From Pontederia crassipes (lineage: Eukaryota > Streptophyta > Magnoliopsida > Commelinales > Pontederiaceae), in the NCBI GenBank assembly GCA_030549335.1, contig CM060193.1, positions 45,245,391 to 45,309,390 on the forward strand: DNA of 64,000 nt. Reading direction: 5' to 3'. The first letter of the stretch is position 1; every line of letters starts with the position of its first letter. The notes beneath the pieces are model-generated. The model was not told the origin of the DNA. It saw only the letters and a program-made list of their open reading frames with translations, and did not search any database. Made by a program: the position numbers and the translations under genes. Positions 11,758 to 25,008 of the stretch are shown piece after piece.

Positions 11758-12005
11758 CCCTGTTTAGCTTGAGAATAAGAAGGGGAATAGAATGTTATTC
11801 GATGATCTTTTTTCGGACAAATAAATAATTATTCTGTCAAAAAACTTGTTCCGCTGAATGGTAGTTTTTCAAGAGATAACTATGTCAACTTTTTTTTTTT
11901 TGTTGAAATTGCTTATTCTTTATTCAAATTTTAAGAAAAAAAATATTCTATTAGGGAAAATTTTTTTTTAACTCCTGAAGAGTTATCTTCAAACCAAACA
12001 AACTC
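11758..12005. mobile_element. Candidate MITE, about 0.25 kb
   Basis: The left end CCTGTTTAGCTTGAGAATAA resembles the reverse complement of the right end GTTTGTTTGGTTTGAAGATA. AT-rich, non-coding interior. The TGTTTGG-like ends are common in plant MITEs. No clear target duplication. Confidence 0.35.
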
Positions 12006-13224
12006 AAAAATTGTCATCGATGACATCAGCAATAATTTGCATGTCATACTTTTCTCATAATTGTTAAAAGAAAATTTTCTTTCCTCAATTTTAAGATCTT
12101 ATTGGGGCAGAGATTTTCTCATTTTTGGAAAAGCAAACAAATAGGAGGCGATTAATTTTTTTATCGTACAAATATTTTTCCCAATATATTGAATTAGAAA
12201 TTGAAACTAATCATATTTATGATAAAACATTTTATTCTTAACTTTTCATTTTTTTTATCAACTAATTTGATTGCTTTTATTAGACTTTTGAATTCAATCC
12301 TTTAAATGAATTGCAAATCGCCAGCAATTTACTTAATTAATTAATTGTTATCCATTACTGAATCTTCTAGTTATGTTAAGTGGTGTTGTTGAGATTAATA
12401 TGTCATAAGTAAGCAATTAAGGATCTTTTCCACATTTAATTCGTTCTTTCTCTCTAATTTATAGCCTTAAATGTACATTTAAGAGTTCAAATTAATTAGG
12501 GTCTAATAACAGCACATGAATGTATGTACTAAATATGCCATATATTGGTTACTATAAAATCTTTAATCATTACGTGAACTTTAAAGAGACATACGAACCT
12601 TCCTTTCTTGTAAGGAATAAAAAATAAAAAGGAATTTAAGGATCGAGGGCTGCATAATTTTATTAAAACACATCTTCTTATGTTAAGATCATGCTCTCAT
12701 ATATATTAGCATCTTTTTCGTGATTTGTATACGTGGAACTATTCTATTTGTACATGACTTATCGATTTGATTTCTATTATGAGAATTTTTTTATCCTTAA
12801 TGTATTTAAAATTTATATTTCAATGTATTTATCATCGTACTTCTAGTGTTATCCTTTTTGTAGAGTAAATTGAAATAAAAGAATTAACCTCATTTTTATG
12901 TTAAAAATAAATATTAGAAAGGAAATCATTCTCCAAACAAAGAAGAAATTGAATAATTTAAAACTTACTAAATGTTGATTAATTACGTCCAAAGATTTAA
13001 ATCTTGAAATGTATGATCATTTAAAATTAATTTAATTTGACATATATATATAATTGGTGATTAAAAACGAGAATGATTGAATTTTAATAATAAACAATGA
13101 ATCATCTTTTGATTGAATTTTAACGAAATTAGAATTAAACAATATTTCAATTGTTTTTCTCTTACATATACCGCTGAAGTTCTGTTCAAGTTTTCTCTAA
13201 TTCAACTTAACCTTACATTTCGCT

Positions 13225-13269
<45 letters not shown>

Positions 13270-13585
13270 GGGTTTAATGATTGCGGCATTAGATAATTAT
13301 TCATTTATTATTGAATTTATGATGAATGATTAATCTATTAGTGAAATTTATTTTTTTTTCCAATAGTTTATTATGAATGGATAATGATATTGGCTATAGC
13401 ATCATAATCATTTATCATCATCATTAAATTAAAATGAATAGCATTAATTAAACGTTTGGAGGGGAGGGATTTACTATTTTACTCGCTCGCTAGTCGCTCG
13501 CTCGCGCCGGTGCATTGGCTGCGGCGCCGCATTCACTGCACGTCGCAGAGACTTCGCCACACGTGTTCGCAGTTTTTGTAGCGCA
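12006..13585. other. AT-rich intergenic DNA, becoming GC-rich near AAP promoter
   Basis: No gene seen. It includes the (AAT)n run at 13226-13269. From about 13470 the base composition rises sharply (GCTCGC-rich), marking the promoter-proximal region of the AAP gene. Confidence 0.5.
13226..13269. repeat. (AAT)n microsatellite
   Basis: About 14 AAT units in the intergenic region. Confidence 0.95.
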
Positions 13586-13592
13586 TATAAAG
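13586..13592 (+). promoter_or_regulatory. Putative TATA box of first AAP gene
   Basis: CATATAAAGG sits in a GC-rich stretch about 325 bases before the ATG at 13913. It would give a leader of about 290 bases that includes the GA microsatellite. Position and context only. Confidence 0.45.
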
Positions 13593-13770
13593 GAAGAAGA
13601 AGACGAAGAGCATCGAGGACGGTCACAAACTTCATCGCGTCCAACTCCATGCGTTCCCAAAACCGGCCGGATGCAACGTTCTTTTCGTTCCAAAGAAACA
13701 ACGGATCCTTTTGCCAGCCAGCTTTTGTCTACCTAATCGCTAGCTAAGCCCTCTGGCTTGGTTCTACTTC

Positions 13771-13773
<3 letters not shown>

Positions 13774-13826
<53 letters not shown>
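13774..13826. repeat. (GA)n microsatellite in AAP leader
   Basis: About 26 GA units in the likely 5' untranslated leader, ending 86 bases before the start codon. Confidence 0.95.
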
Positions 13827-13829
<3 letters not shown>

Positions 13830-13912
13830 CTTCTCCTGTTCTTCTCACTGCCTCCTTTCCCTTCCACGGAGTACAGTCAGTGTAGGGGAGAGCCGTTTAA
13901 GCGTACCAAAAA

Positions 13913-16900
13913 ATGAGCACAGAGTTTGCTTTGGAGCAAGAAGAGCCGAGGAGGCATACGGATGAAGATAAAGATGAAGATGAAGATGGTCGCGTAAGGA
14001 CTGGTAAGTAAGATAGATACGTATATCTATATGTATATACATATACGTATATATATATATATATAACGAACAAGAAACCTAAGTACTTGGCATGCATGAT
14101 CTGATCTATGTTGGATCTTCTAGGCTTCTGATGTACTTCTTACATGGTCCTCAGTTTTAGTTTCTGCTTCTTTCTTTTTCTTAATTTGTTACCTAATTGG
14201 CTCAATAGCACATCTATGGCGCTTCCATTACTCAACATTCCACCTCTCCCATTGCTAAGGGTGTCGATCAGCTGACACTTGTGGCACCACCTTTTCTTTC
14301 TTATATGTGCTTCCATGGACCTCTTCCTCTTATTTTGTTCTGGCATGTCCTGTCACTAATTTACTGTCTTACAGATGCATCTCTTGTGCATACATCTTTC
14401 TTGCATATATTTATATGCATCCGTATACATACATACAGGTATAGGCATGACATGTATCACAGTCTGAGTTCATAGCCATGACAGAGATTAATATATAATT
14501 ATGGCATTCAATCGTCCTGATTGAACCACTGTTTTGGATGACGCACTCCTTGCATATTAATAATTATTATTATTTTCAATGACTTTTCAAGGATGATTTC
14601 CTCACTTGGTTTGTGACTTTTTTCTACTAGGAGCTATTTTTCCCCTTTTCTGATAGCTAGATTTATTGTGGTGGCCATATGAAAAAAGTAACTTGCTGAA
14701 AATTCATTAGTTTGGGTTTGTAATGCATATACTTTATGCCTTGCAATGTTTTAAATATATTAAGAAGTTAATGAACACTCCATGTGATATTAAAATCCAT
14801 GATTTGAAATGTTCTAAAGTTACTAAGGAGGCTTTAATTTGAATGATTATAACGATAAAGCTTTGGGCTTTTTGGGATTTTTTTTATCAGTACTCTGTTA
14901 GAAATGATAGCTGATCCTCTTTAAAGTTCATGATTATCAACTATGAGTTGGTCTCCACTACCATTTCTTTTTTTGTTTAGGTTACAAGGAAACAATCATG
15001 GGCTTAGTACAAAATAGATAAATACAAAATACAAAAATCTCACACAAAGGAGTTGAAATCTTGACCTTAATCTCAAGCAGCCCATCTATATGAATCACTT
15101 GATCTCTCTCCACTGACAATTATCTACATGAAGGAGACCCCTTTCTCCTGAAATTTTATTTCTGATGCTAGAGTAACTTGGAGAATTATTGTGCTGTGCT
15201 CTGTTAGTAACCATGTCATAGGAGAGTAGAATTCAACTATCTCAATGCTACCAAAAGAATGGAACTACGTACACCCCACACTTGTGGAGCTACAACTAGT
15301 GTTCTAGACTACTTTTTGATAATCAAGTTTTCTGTTTCTTTTTCTTTCTGGTTGATCCTCAAATTTCTGAATTCAAAATTAAGTGTGCACCCCACTGGTC
15401 CTAATTGGTCGGCAACTTGTGGCACTTTGGTGTAAATTTCTTCTACAAGCACTTCATTTCATTAATAACTTAATGGAGTACTCACTGTTCGAGTGCGAGA
15501 TGTGTGATTTCATCTGCTGGTGATCCATCATGCATATGCTTTATGCCACCTTTATGGAATATTTCTGAATCAGCACAGGTGATTTGTGCTTCAGTGGAGT
15601 GAACATGATATTTATATATAAAAGTGATGGTGGATGCCGGCCCTTTTTTGCGACCTATCATTAATAGGATAGTGGTCATCCTTAATTGGTTGACACTCGA
15701 GCATTCTCATCCTGTACTCTGTCATGTCATATATTGTGCTATTAATTTTATGGCCACCTTTTAGCCTTTCTTTGTAATTAATTATCCTTTTTTTTTCATC
15801 TTTCCATCTTCAGATGTAGAAAACTACATCTACTTCAAGTAATAAAATGTGAACCAAACTTTAAGGAACCTTCTATATCTGAGAAATTGGTTGGAGTCAA
15901 AGACTTTGGGGATGTTCAAGAAAGGCAATATTTTGTAGGACTAAAATTTCTCAAGGTTTTAGAGATATCAAATTATGTTTTATTTCAAGTACCTGTAACT
16001 TCCAGGGAAGAAGTGATATGTTCTTAGGATTTAACTTTTAAGCTTCAGGTTCATGTTGTTCTTCAGAAACCAGAAAATTGTGTCCCCTTCAGGCGATCAT
16101 TGTACTCAAGACAGAACAGATGCTAACGAATCTGTGACAAATCTGAACTGCAGGGACAGTTTGGACAGCAACGACCCATGCCGTTACTGCCGTCATAGGA
16201 TCCGGAGTGCTTGCATTGCCATGGAGTGTAGCACAAATGGGTTGGGTCATCGGCCCGTTGGCGCTCCTCGTTTGCGCCTATGTAACTTATTATACTGCCA
16301 TTCTGCTGACTGATTGCTGCAGAAGTCCTGATCCTGTGAATGGGAGGAGGAACCATACATATATGGATGTTGTTCGATCTTTCCTTGGTAATTCTTGAGC
16401 AGACAATTTAAGCATATTGTAAACTTTCAAGCCTCTAATTTCCTGGTTACTGATAATATGGAATCTCTTCTGATCTTAGGACCGAGGGATGTATTTATCT
16501 GTGGCTTCACGCAGTATTTGATGCTATGGGGAACCATGGTTGGATACACAATCACAGCTGCTACAAGCATGATGTCAGTAATTTGTCATGAAATGAAAAA
16601 AGCATCCATATGACAATCCATGCCATTGATCATCTACATTTCTTTCTATACATTAAATTTATATTTCACATAGAAACTTGCTGATCAATGCTACATTCAA
16701 CATCATGCATAAACATTCAGACATAGAAACTTATGATCCATTTTATCAATGTATTGTACGACTTATATCTTTCACAAGATAATATGCTATCTTTTCTAGG
16801 TCATATTGAGTATGAGATGATCATTCATGTCAAACTTTTGCAAATTACATGAAACTCGTGTAATGATATCATCAATTCGATAATTTTGAATGGAAATTTC

Positions 16901-18147
16901 AGCAAATTTGATCATCTGTCAACTAAACAGGGCCGTGGAGCGAACGAACTGCCTCCACAATGATGAATTTGATGACGAATGCGATTCCTCAGGGACCATC
17001 TACATGATCATATTCGGAGTAGTGGAAGTAGTGCTGTCGCAGTTTCCAAACTTGGAGAAGATAACCTTCATATCAGTGGTGGCAGCAGTTATGTCCTTTG
17101 CTTACTCTGTCATTGCACTGTCCTTGTCCGTCAGAGAGTTTGCTTCGAATCATGAGGTCCGGGGGAGCCTTACAGGAGTCAAGGTTGGTGCTGACGGCAT
17201 TTCTGCAGCCACCAAGGTCTGGCATTCATTACAAGGCCTCGGAAACATTGCGTTCGCATACACTTTCGCGATGCTTTTGGTAGAAATACAGGTACTAAAT
17301 TTCGATCTGAGCAAAGCAAACTTTGACTGATTGGTGTCGGAATACTCTGGAATCATTTATCACATGGTCCTTCTGTGCCAGGATACTCTGAAATCACCTC
17401 CTCCAGAGAACCAAACTATGAAGAGAGCGACCTTTTATGGAATTGGTGTGACGGCCATCTTCTATGTATCACTCGGCTGCATCGGCTATGCGGCTTTCGG
17501 CAACGACGTTCCGGGGAACATCCTAACTGGATTCTATGAACCATTCTGGCTCGTGGACATAGCCAACATAGCAGTCCTTGTTCATCTCATTGGAGCCTAC
17601 CAGGTAGGCATTCATCCATTCATGCATGATCCTACTTTGTTGATGGCAAGCATGGTTGATCCATGCATCATGTTAATTAAGCTTAGTAGCGCTTTAATTT
17701 TTCTTCTTTTTGCAGGTGTATGGGCAACCAATCTACGCCAAGTACGAAGGTTGGCTGGCTCAGAAGTGGCCGGAGTCGGCGTTCGTGCACCGTGTGTACA
17801 CAGTGGAGCTCCCATTCTTCCATGGCCGAGCCGTGCAGTTCACGGCGTGCAAGCTTGTTCTTCGCACACTCTTCGTCGTGCTGACCACCTTGATCTCTCT
17901 CATGCTGCCCTTCTTCAACGCGATCCTGGGGCTGCTCGGCGCGCTCGCCTTCTGGCCCTTGACCGTGTACTACCCGGTGACGGTGTACATGGCTCAGACG
18001 AACGTCAAGCAAGGCGAGCGCAGGTGGTGGATCCTCCGGTCCCTGAGCATGTGCGCGCTCGTTGTTTCTCTGTTGGCTGCCGTCGGCTCCCTTGCGGACA
18101 TTGCTGAACGTCTCAAGCATGCAACACTCTTCAAGATCGAGCTATAG
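13913..18147 (+). CDS. Amino acid permease (AAP family), first complete copy
   Basis: Proton-coupled amino-acid importer of the plant AAP (amino acid/auxin permease, AAAP) family, expected in the plasma membrane. Exons: 13913-14003, 16154-16387, 16480-16573, 16931-17291, 17382-17603 and 17716-18147, giving 477 residues with a closed frame and GT-AG introns. After an acidic N-terminus (MSTEFALEQEEP..., rich in Asp/Glu) comes the family signature TVWTATTHAVTAVIGSGVLA, then YRSPDPV-like CRSPDPVNGRRN, GTMVGYTITAATSMM, LSQFPNLEKITFISVVAAVMS, GLGNIAFAYTFAMLLVEIQ, GYAAFGNDVPGNILTGF and the C-terminal LPFFNAILGLLGALAFWPLT. About 11 membrane spans are expected. It departs from the paralogue downstream in GVLALPWSVAQMGWV, with Pro where the other has Ala. 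Intron 1 is 2.15 kb. The last exon is clearly GC-rich compared with the introns. Substrate preference cannot be assigned. Confidence 0.92.
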
Positions 18148-20461
18148 AATCAATTTTGGTTGCCTTTATCTTTGTCTTTGTATTGTCTATCTTTGGACAG
18201 ATCCTTTTAGTAGTGCTGCTGCCTTTTGGATTTTGTTGATTGGTCCGCGTGTTGTCTACTGTGCTGAACTAGGAGATCTCATTTTCTCTCGGTGGGTCAC
18301 AAATCTGAGCCCCTTTTTTTCTTTTTTTTTTTTTTTGTGAACTGAAATTTTATTTAGTAGTTAAATGTATTCGGTTTGATCAGTTAAACATGCGGTTTCC
18401 TTGATTGGTTGGTAATTCACTACTCAACATTTCTTGTGTGCCATAATTACTCATGAAATGCTATGTTTTCTTTTTATTCTTTTTTATACCAGATCATTAA
18501 TAAGTTGGCACTCACTTGAGGTATGGATTCCGTTTAACCTTCTATTGGTTATTAGTCTAAACAATTTCTTCCTTTTCTTCGTGTGAGTGCGCAACTGCAT
18601 TAAACCTTAAAGATAGGACCTTTTTTTTTTTTTACCAGCGTGCGACGCTAAAAAGTGCATTATTCACAAATTAAAGATCAACTTATCATCGAGCACAATT
18701 AATTCAGTTAAATCATTTCACATTGAATATTTGGAGGTGAGACTCAATAATTTTCTTTTTCTTTTTTTGGAATTCAAACTCAAAATCTTGCTTAGATGAT
18801 GACGCATACCACTCCACCCCCACTCCACTGTTGTTTTATGTTGAGTCCTTCTCAGTTGTAATAATGTATCCCTTTGAATACAAAGTATGTGCTTTGGAGT
18901 TGTATTTGAGATGGTGATAGATTTATTGTTTTCGCCTTTGTCATCATCATTTTATATTATTTTCTGTTTTGATTGATGTGTCATTTTATTTAACTAAATT
19001 GTTCAAATATTGTGGTCAAAGAATAAGTGTGGTAACCATTCCGAATGGAGGCTTTGCCATCTGACGGATATCAAATTTTGGGGTGTTACACTTGCAAATT
19101 ACAGTGCATGGTCTTATGCCATAACTATGACAATCCCACATGGGCGGCCAACATAACTTAATACATTGTGGACTGAAGATTTATAAGATGGATATTCATA
19201 CCCTGCCTCTGTCAAGAAATGATGATTCGACTTCCAAATCAGGTCAAACATGATTATGCTTTTAGTTTGAGCTTCTTAATTTATTTTCATGGACTATCTT
19301 TAACATCTGAAACTTCAAAATGAAAAATGAGTGATGCCAAAGATACATTGGATTGAAAGAAACAAGAAATTTTCATAATGTTGCTAAACAAAAACAGAAG
19401 CGAAAATCTTTGTTAGATGCCCCCTGGTGTTTCTGTTCTTGCCAATCAAATGCCTAGTTATCATATTGCAGGGATACACCGAAAGCAAAAGCCCCGACAT
19501 CTAATTCTGATGATTGTACTATGATCAATGATCCTCTCCACCTTCAGTCTTCTTTTGTTCCCCAAAAGAGCATTGTTCGTATGGATTGCTTTTGTCCACT
19601 TCCGGTCTGATAAGTTTGAGCTCAAAAGTGGTGTTAACTGAACAGTAATCCCAGCAAAGTGGTTCGAATAGCATCCGTGAATAATTTGTTGCTAGACCGC
19701 TCACTGCATCATTACAAAGTGGGTAATGATATATGCATGAACTAGGATGATTACCAGGCCAGATGCATGAGTTGGGCAGGAAGCAGATAGTAGTGTGTCT
19801 TACTCAGACTGCACCAGCCAAAAAAGACATTTACGATCCCCAAAGATTGCATGGCAAAGCTTATGGATGTGATGTCTTCTTTGTTTTTCTGCATAAATGT
19901 CTAGTTATGTGAAGTGCTTCCAAATGCGCTTATTAGACAAGCACTTGTATCTCTGCCTCTTCAATAGGGCACAGCATTTGTTCATTCCTGTCTCTTCTTG
20001 GCACAAGATTTTTGGTTAGATTCATAAAGAATTTCTTTTCGTGAAAGCGAAGAGAGAGTGAGAGAATGAGAGAGGAATACACGAGAGAATGCAGAAGCAG
20101 GTTACAGCTACACTGATGTGGTGAAACAATAGTGATAAAGGTTGGGGAAACGAACTCATCACAACACTAACAAAAGAAGCTTATGTTGAGGAACCATTCT
20201 GAGGTTTTATACTGCAATGTCATGCTGCAGGAAGTTGTTCTGATTTCTCAAACTCTGAAATATATTTTGTGGAACACACAGGATAACTGATGTGCTTCTC
20301 GTTTCCTTTTTATCTCCTTTTTCTATGCTTTTGGACGTTACTCCTTAATTGCTCTACAATCTGTTACAACTGACTGTAAAAAGGCTAACTTTATGATGCC
20401 CTGAATTCCATCGGCATATAATAGTTAAATCCGAATTATTGGCATGAACTCCGCCTATGTT
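18148..20461. other. Intergenic DNA between AAP copy 1 and LINE
   Basis: It begins with the AAP 3' UTR and T-rich downstream sequence. No further gene recognised. It contains a dispersed repeat piece at 18652-18800. The remainder is moderately AT-rich, without open frames of note. Confidence 0.5.
18652..18800. repeat. Dispersed repeat, related to 51856-52010
   Basis: Shares in the same order, with many changes, the blocks GTGCATTATTCACAAATTA, ATCATCGAGC and AACTCAAAATCTTGCTTAGA with the second copy at 51856-52010 (GCGCATTATCCACAAATTAG, CCATCGAGCTCAACT, AACTCGAGACTTTGCTTAAG). Non-coding; family unknown. Confidence 0.5.
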
Positions 20462-21757
20462 TTATAATCGGTCCCAAGTCCGGATAAAGGAGGAGGGTTG
20501 TGGTAGGCCCCGACAGTCAACGTAAAACCCTGTCGAATCTTATGAATTGAAAATGGAGACTAGTATTTCTAAGAGACAATTTGGGTTCATGCCAGGAAGA
20601 TCCACTACAGAGGTGATTTATTTACTAAGGGGGATGATGGAGAAGTATCGAAGTAGGAGAAGAGACTTACATATGGTTTTCATTGACTTAGAAAAGACGT
20701 ATGATCGGGTACCAAGGGATGTACTTTAGAAAGTCTTACAAAAGAAGAGGGTGAATGTTGCCTACATTAAGGTAATACAAGATATGTACGATGGGGCATT
20801 GACTAGGGTTAGGACACTCGGAGGTGAGACAAATGAATTTTCTATAAGAATTGGACTAAATCAAGGATCAACTTTAAGCCCGTATCTATTTAACTTTGTT
20901 ATCGATGTTATAACCGAGAGTATCACAGAGGAGGTACCTAAGTGCATGCTATTTGCGGATGATATAGTACTTTTAGCGGATTCAAGAGAAGAGATTAATA
21001 CAAAATTGGAAATATGGAGAAATACGTTGGAGTCAAAGGGTTTTCGTTTAAGTAGGAATAAAACAGAATATATGCATAGCAATTTTACAAATAAACAACT
21101 TAGAGACGATTTGAAAGTTAGGCTAGGGGAGGATATAATTCCTCAAGTGACAGTTTAAATATTTATGATCAATTGTAAGACAAGATGGTGAAATTGATGA
21201 CGAAGTTAATCATAGAATTCAAGTTGGTTGGTGTAAGTGGAGGAAAGTCACTGGAGTTCTTTGTGATAGAAAAGTACCCAATAAAGTTAAAGAAAAATTC
21301 TATCATACTGCTATAAGACCGGCAGTGTTATATGGTAGTGAATGTTGGGCTATGAAGGGATAACATGAACGTAAAGTGGGAGTAGCCGAAATGAGAATGT
21401 TGAGATGAATGTGTGATCATACAAGATTAGATAAGATTAGGAATGATCATATACGTGAACGAGTCGGAGTGGCTCCTATTAGTGAGAAAATGGTAGAGAA
21501 TCGTTTGAGATGGTTTGGTCATGCTCAGAGAAGACCATTAGATGCGCCAGTAAGAAGAGTAGATCAAATAATTTGAAGTCCGATTAAAAGAGGGAGAGGA
21601 AGGCCAAGGCAGACACTTGGCGAACTAATAGAGCAAGATCTATTGGTGAATAATACACTGAAAGATTTGGTTACTAATAGAGTGGAATGTCGTCGTATGA
21701 TCCATGTAGCCGACCTCACCTAGTGGGATAAGACTTTATTGTTGTTGTTGTTGTTTA
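20462..21757 (+). mobile_element. 5'-truncated, dead LINE (RTE-like)
   Basis: Non-LTR retrotransposon fragment. The reverse-transcriptase part shows QFGFMPGRSTTEVIYLLRGM, VFIDLEKTYDRVPRD, GLNQGSTLSPYLFNFVID and the active-site block LFADDIVLLADS. Further on comes a conserved C-terminal stretch (RLRWFGHAQRRP). An in-frame TAG follows VPRDVL near 20727, a further stop ends the second frame near 21156, and more stops and shifts follow. The 5' endonuclease region is absent. The element ends in CACCTAGTGGGATAAG and (TTG)n, matching the solo tails at 1582 and 5661. RTE-like placement rests on the microsatellite tail and C-terminal stretch; an L1-like assignment is not excluded. Confidence 0.85.
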
Positions 21758-22229
21758 GTGTTTAAATAATTATATTTTAATTATTGGAATCCTAATAGGA
21801 TTGTGATGCTTAGAGGATGCCACCAGCTTAACCTTTATCTTGACAAAGAGATATGGGAACACACTCATGAGCAAGTGATCTCGTACAGGACATCTAAATA
21901 AAATTCTGGCAAGTTAACACCGGGTCCTTCTGTGCATCATAAATGCCTAATGCCGCTGCATTGCTGGTTAAAGCCCCTTTACTCATTTAATGCATTCCTA
22001 CTCTTTGCAATTTCTAAAGTGCCAACTTGTCATGAAATTCTCATGAAAACATACAAACACACACACTAAAAGAAAGAAAGAAGAAAAGGTTCAGGAATTT
22101 TGTTCATCTACGTTAACTGTTGCTAGTGAGGAGCTCTTCCACCCCTGTGGGACATCATCATTAGGGACAAACACACCATCAAACGCTTTCATTACATATA
22201 CCCTTCATTCTTCCTTCCCAATCTGGATC
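21758..22229. other. Promoter region of second AAP gene
   Basis: Non-coding, 0.5 kb between the LINE tail and the putative TATA box. No specific regulatory motif identified. Confidence 0.45.
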
Positions 22230-22240
22230 TATATATATAG
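22230..22240 (+). promoter_or_regulatory. Putative TATA box of second AAP gene
   Basis: CTATATATATAG lies 47 bases before the ATG at 22287, allowing a leader of only about 20 bases. Good match and spacing, but not tested. Confidence 0.5.
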
Positions 22241-22286
22241 GAACAACTAGTGGCAAAGATCAAGAAACACACAGGTGAGTGAAGAA

Positions 22287-24434
22287 ATGGAGAAGACAGC
22301 AGAAGACGTAGAAGTAGGAGAGCATGAGAGGAGAGGTATGCAATCATTTCAAGGAACTTTAGGCCACCCTGCACATTCTCGTTAAGCTTATTTATGTGTA
22401 TAGTTGAAACATTCAGTATGAGAATTTATGTTCAACTCAGTTATTGATTTCGCTCCTAAATTGAACAATTTTTTTCAGAATAAACAAGGAAAGTAAAAAA
22501 TTGATTGATCCTGCTGAACATTTCGCGGATATCGCATATAATTATCACAACTAATCTTCTCTCTTGCATGTCCAATTCTGCATAAATCGCAGGCACGGTG
22601 TGGACTGCAACAGCACACATTGTCACTGCCGTGATAGGCTCCGGAGTGCTGGCTCTGGCATGGAGCGTGGCTCAACTGGGCTGGGTTGCCGGCCCCTTGG
22701 CTCTCCTTGGCTTCTCTTGTGTCACATACTACACATCCACCCTCCTGGCTAATGCTTATCGATCGCCTGATCCGGTTACAGGACTCCGAAACCGGACGTA
22801 CATGGATGCAGTTAGATCCTACTTAGGTGAACCCTGAAAATCTTAACAACGATAACTTCCATTTAGTATCAATTAGCAGCTTAAAGTTCAGATATCCTCA
22901 TGAGTTTCATGTTCCTTCAGGTCCTAGACAAGTATTCATGTGTGGAGTTGCTCAGTATGTGAACCTTTGGGGAACTCTGGTTGGTTACACCATAACAGCT
23001 ACTACGAGTATGATGTAAGAAGCAGCTGCTACTTGAATTCTCTGAGTCAGATGATTCTTTCTTGCACAAACTCATCTGGGCTAACTTGATTTGCATGCAC
23101 ACTTCTTTCTTGTCTAAATTAAAGGGCGATATTGCGATCCGACTGCTTCCATCGATACGGGCACAATTCGAATTGCCACGCTTCGGGGACTGCTCTGATG
23201 GTAGTCTTCGGACTCATACAGCTGGTGCTCTCGCAGTTTCCGAGTATGGAGAACATCACTTGGCTCTCGGTGGTGGCTGCTGTGATGTCATTTGGGTACT
23301 CGTTCATCGGACTCGGCCTGTGCATAGCAAAATGGATCTCTAATGGCGGCTTCAGAGGCCACGCTGCTGGCGTCGCAGGAATCGCCTCAAGCGCTAAGGC
23401 GTGGAGCACCCTCCAAGCTCTGGGGAACATTGCCTTTGCCTACACCTTTGCAGAGGTCTTAATTGAAATTCAGGTGCCAACTTTTGCCTCCTCCTATGCA
23501 GAGGCCATGCATTGACCACTTGAGACAGACAATGATCTAAATTCAACCTTAATTTCAAATTGCTAATTCAATTATGTTTTCGGACACTTTTCTCTAGAAC
23601 TATTGGACCAAGGCTGTGAAGTGTTGGATCATATATGCGTAGAGCAATGACCCCTTCAGCATTTGGCACTCATACAAAACATTGCAGGATACCTTGAGAT
23701 CGCCTCCTGCTGAGAACAAAACGATGAAGAAGGCCGCAATGTACGGAATTGGAGTCACCACAGTCTTTTACCTCGCACTGGGGTGTACCGGCTATGCAGC
23801 GTTCGGAGACGATGCCCCCGGCAACATCCTCACCGGCTTCGGGTTCTACGAACCGTTCTGGCTTGTGGATCTCGGCAACATGTGCATCATTCTCCACCTC
23901 GCGGGAGCGTATCAGGTCTGCAACTCCACCTCCAGCATAAGCATCATCATGCTGCTTGCCTCTGTATCACAGTTCTGAACTTTAATATATAATTTTTTTT
24001 AGGTTTATGCGCAACCAATCTTCGCGGCGATGGAACGAGCAATCGGCTCGAGATGGCCGGAGGCCAAGTTCATCAACAGAGTCTACTCGATCAGGCTGCC
24101 ATACACGATGGACTGCCTGTTGCAGTTCACGCTGCTAAAGCTCGTCCTGCGCTCGGCGTTCATCGCCGTCACGACATTAGTGGCGATGCTGCTCCCGTTC
24201 TTCAACGCAGTTCTCGGCCTCTTGGGAGCCATGAGCTTCTGGCCGCTGACCGTGCACTTCCCCCTGAGCATGCACATGGTCCAGGGCGGCGTCCGCAGCG
24301 GGACGCCCAAGTGGGTGATGCTGCATGGCCTGAGTGCTTTATGCCTGTTGGTGTCCCTGGCCGCCAGCGTGGGATCTGTAGCGGACATTGTGAATAGCCT
24401 CAAGCTCTCTACTCCTTTCAAGCTTGTGAGCTGA
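22287..24434 (+). CDS. Amino acid permease (AAP family), second complete copy
   Basis: Plant AAP-type proton/amino-acid symporter. Exons: 22287-22335, 22593-22826, 22921-23014, 23125-23473, 23688-23915 and 24003-24434, encoding 461 residues without interruption. Exons 2, 3 and 6 are exactly as long as those of the first copy (234, 94 and 432 bases) and all intron phases agree, which shows tandem duplication. Exon 1 differs strongly (MEKTAEDVEVGEHERRG). Visible signatures: GTVWTATAHIVTAVIGSGVL, LAWSVAQLGWVAGPLALL, AYRSPDPVTGLRNRTYMDAV, GTLVGYTITATTSMM, GNIAFAYTFAEVLIEIQ, GYAAFGDDAPGNILTGFGF and LPFFNAVLGLLGAMSFWPLT. About 11 membrane spans expected. Introns are short (86-257 bases), unlike the 2.15-kb first intron of the other copy. 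Exons 4-6 are GC-rich. Closest AAP subgroup not assigned with confidence. Confidence 0.93.
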
Positions 24435-25008
24435 AGGCAAACGTGAAGTGAAGTCATCAAATATTCTAAACTTATGTAAAAGTTTAAAACGAGTAAGTTT
24501 TAGTTTTTTTTCCTCTTTTTATGAAGAGATGCCTATTTTCACGAATTCGAAGAAATTTGATGCACATTTGGCTTTGAAAATAATTTATTATATTTAAATT
24601 TTGTTAATTTTTTTTTTAAAAACTTAACGTTCACTTTTAATTGTGAGGCTTGTGAGAAAAAAAAAACTCTTTACTGCGGAATAAAAAGCCAGTCGGCGCA
24701 CGCGGGCGGCCCAGTACATGGCTGCTAAAAGGCTATGGGCCATGGGACGTAAACTAAGTGGGCTTTTGAGTGCGGTCCAGAGTAGTATAGAGGGGTTAAT
24801 AGTTGAAAGTCTTTTTTTATGTTTTAACGACTAAAGTATCTTCCATTTAATTTTTATTTTAGCATTTTAAAATATAATTGAAAACTGAAATAGTTTTGTG
24901 TTTTTATCCATTTTTGCAAACGAATCGAGGAACTCTTTTTGAAATTAAAATGAAGCACATTTCCTGTTTTCTTTCCTTGAACAAAAAAAAAGGAAGAAAT
25001 ATTATTTT
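24435..25008. other. AAP 3' flank
   Basis: Presumed 3' UTR followed by AT-rich intergenic DNA. A short GC-richer patch lies near 24690-24770. No gene seen. Confidence 0.45.
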
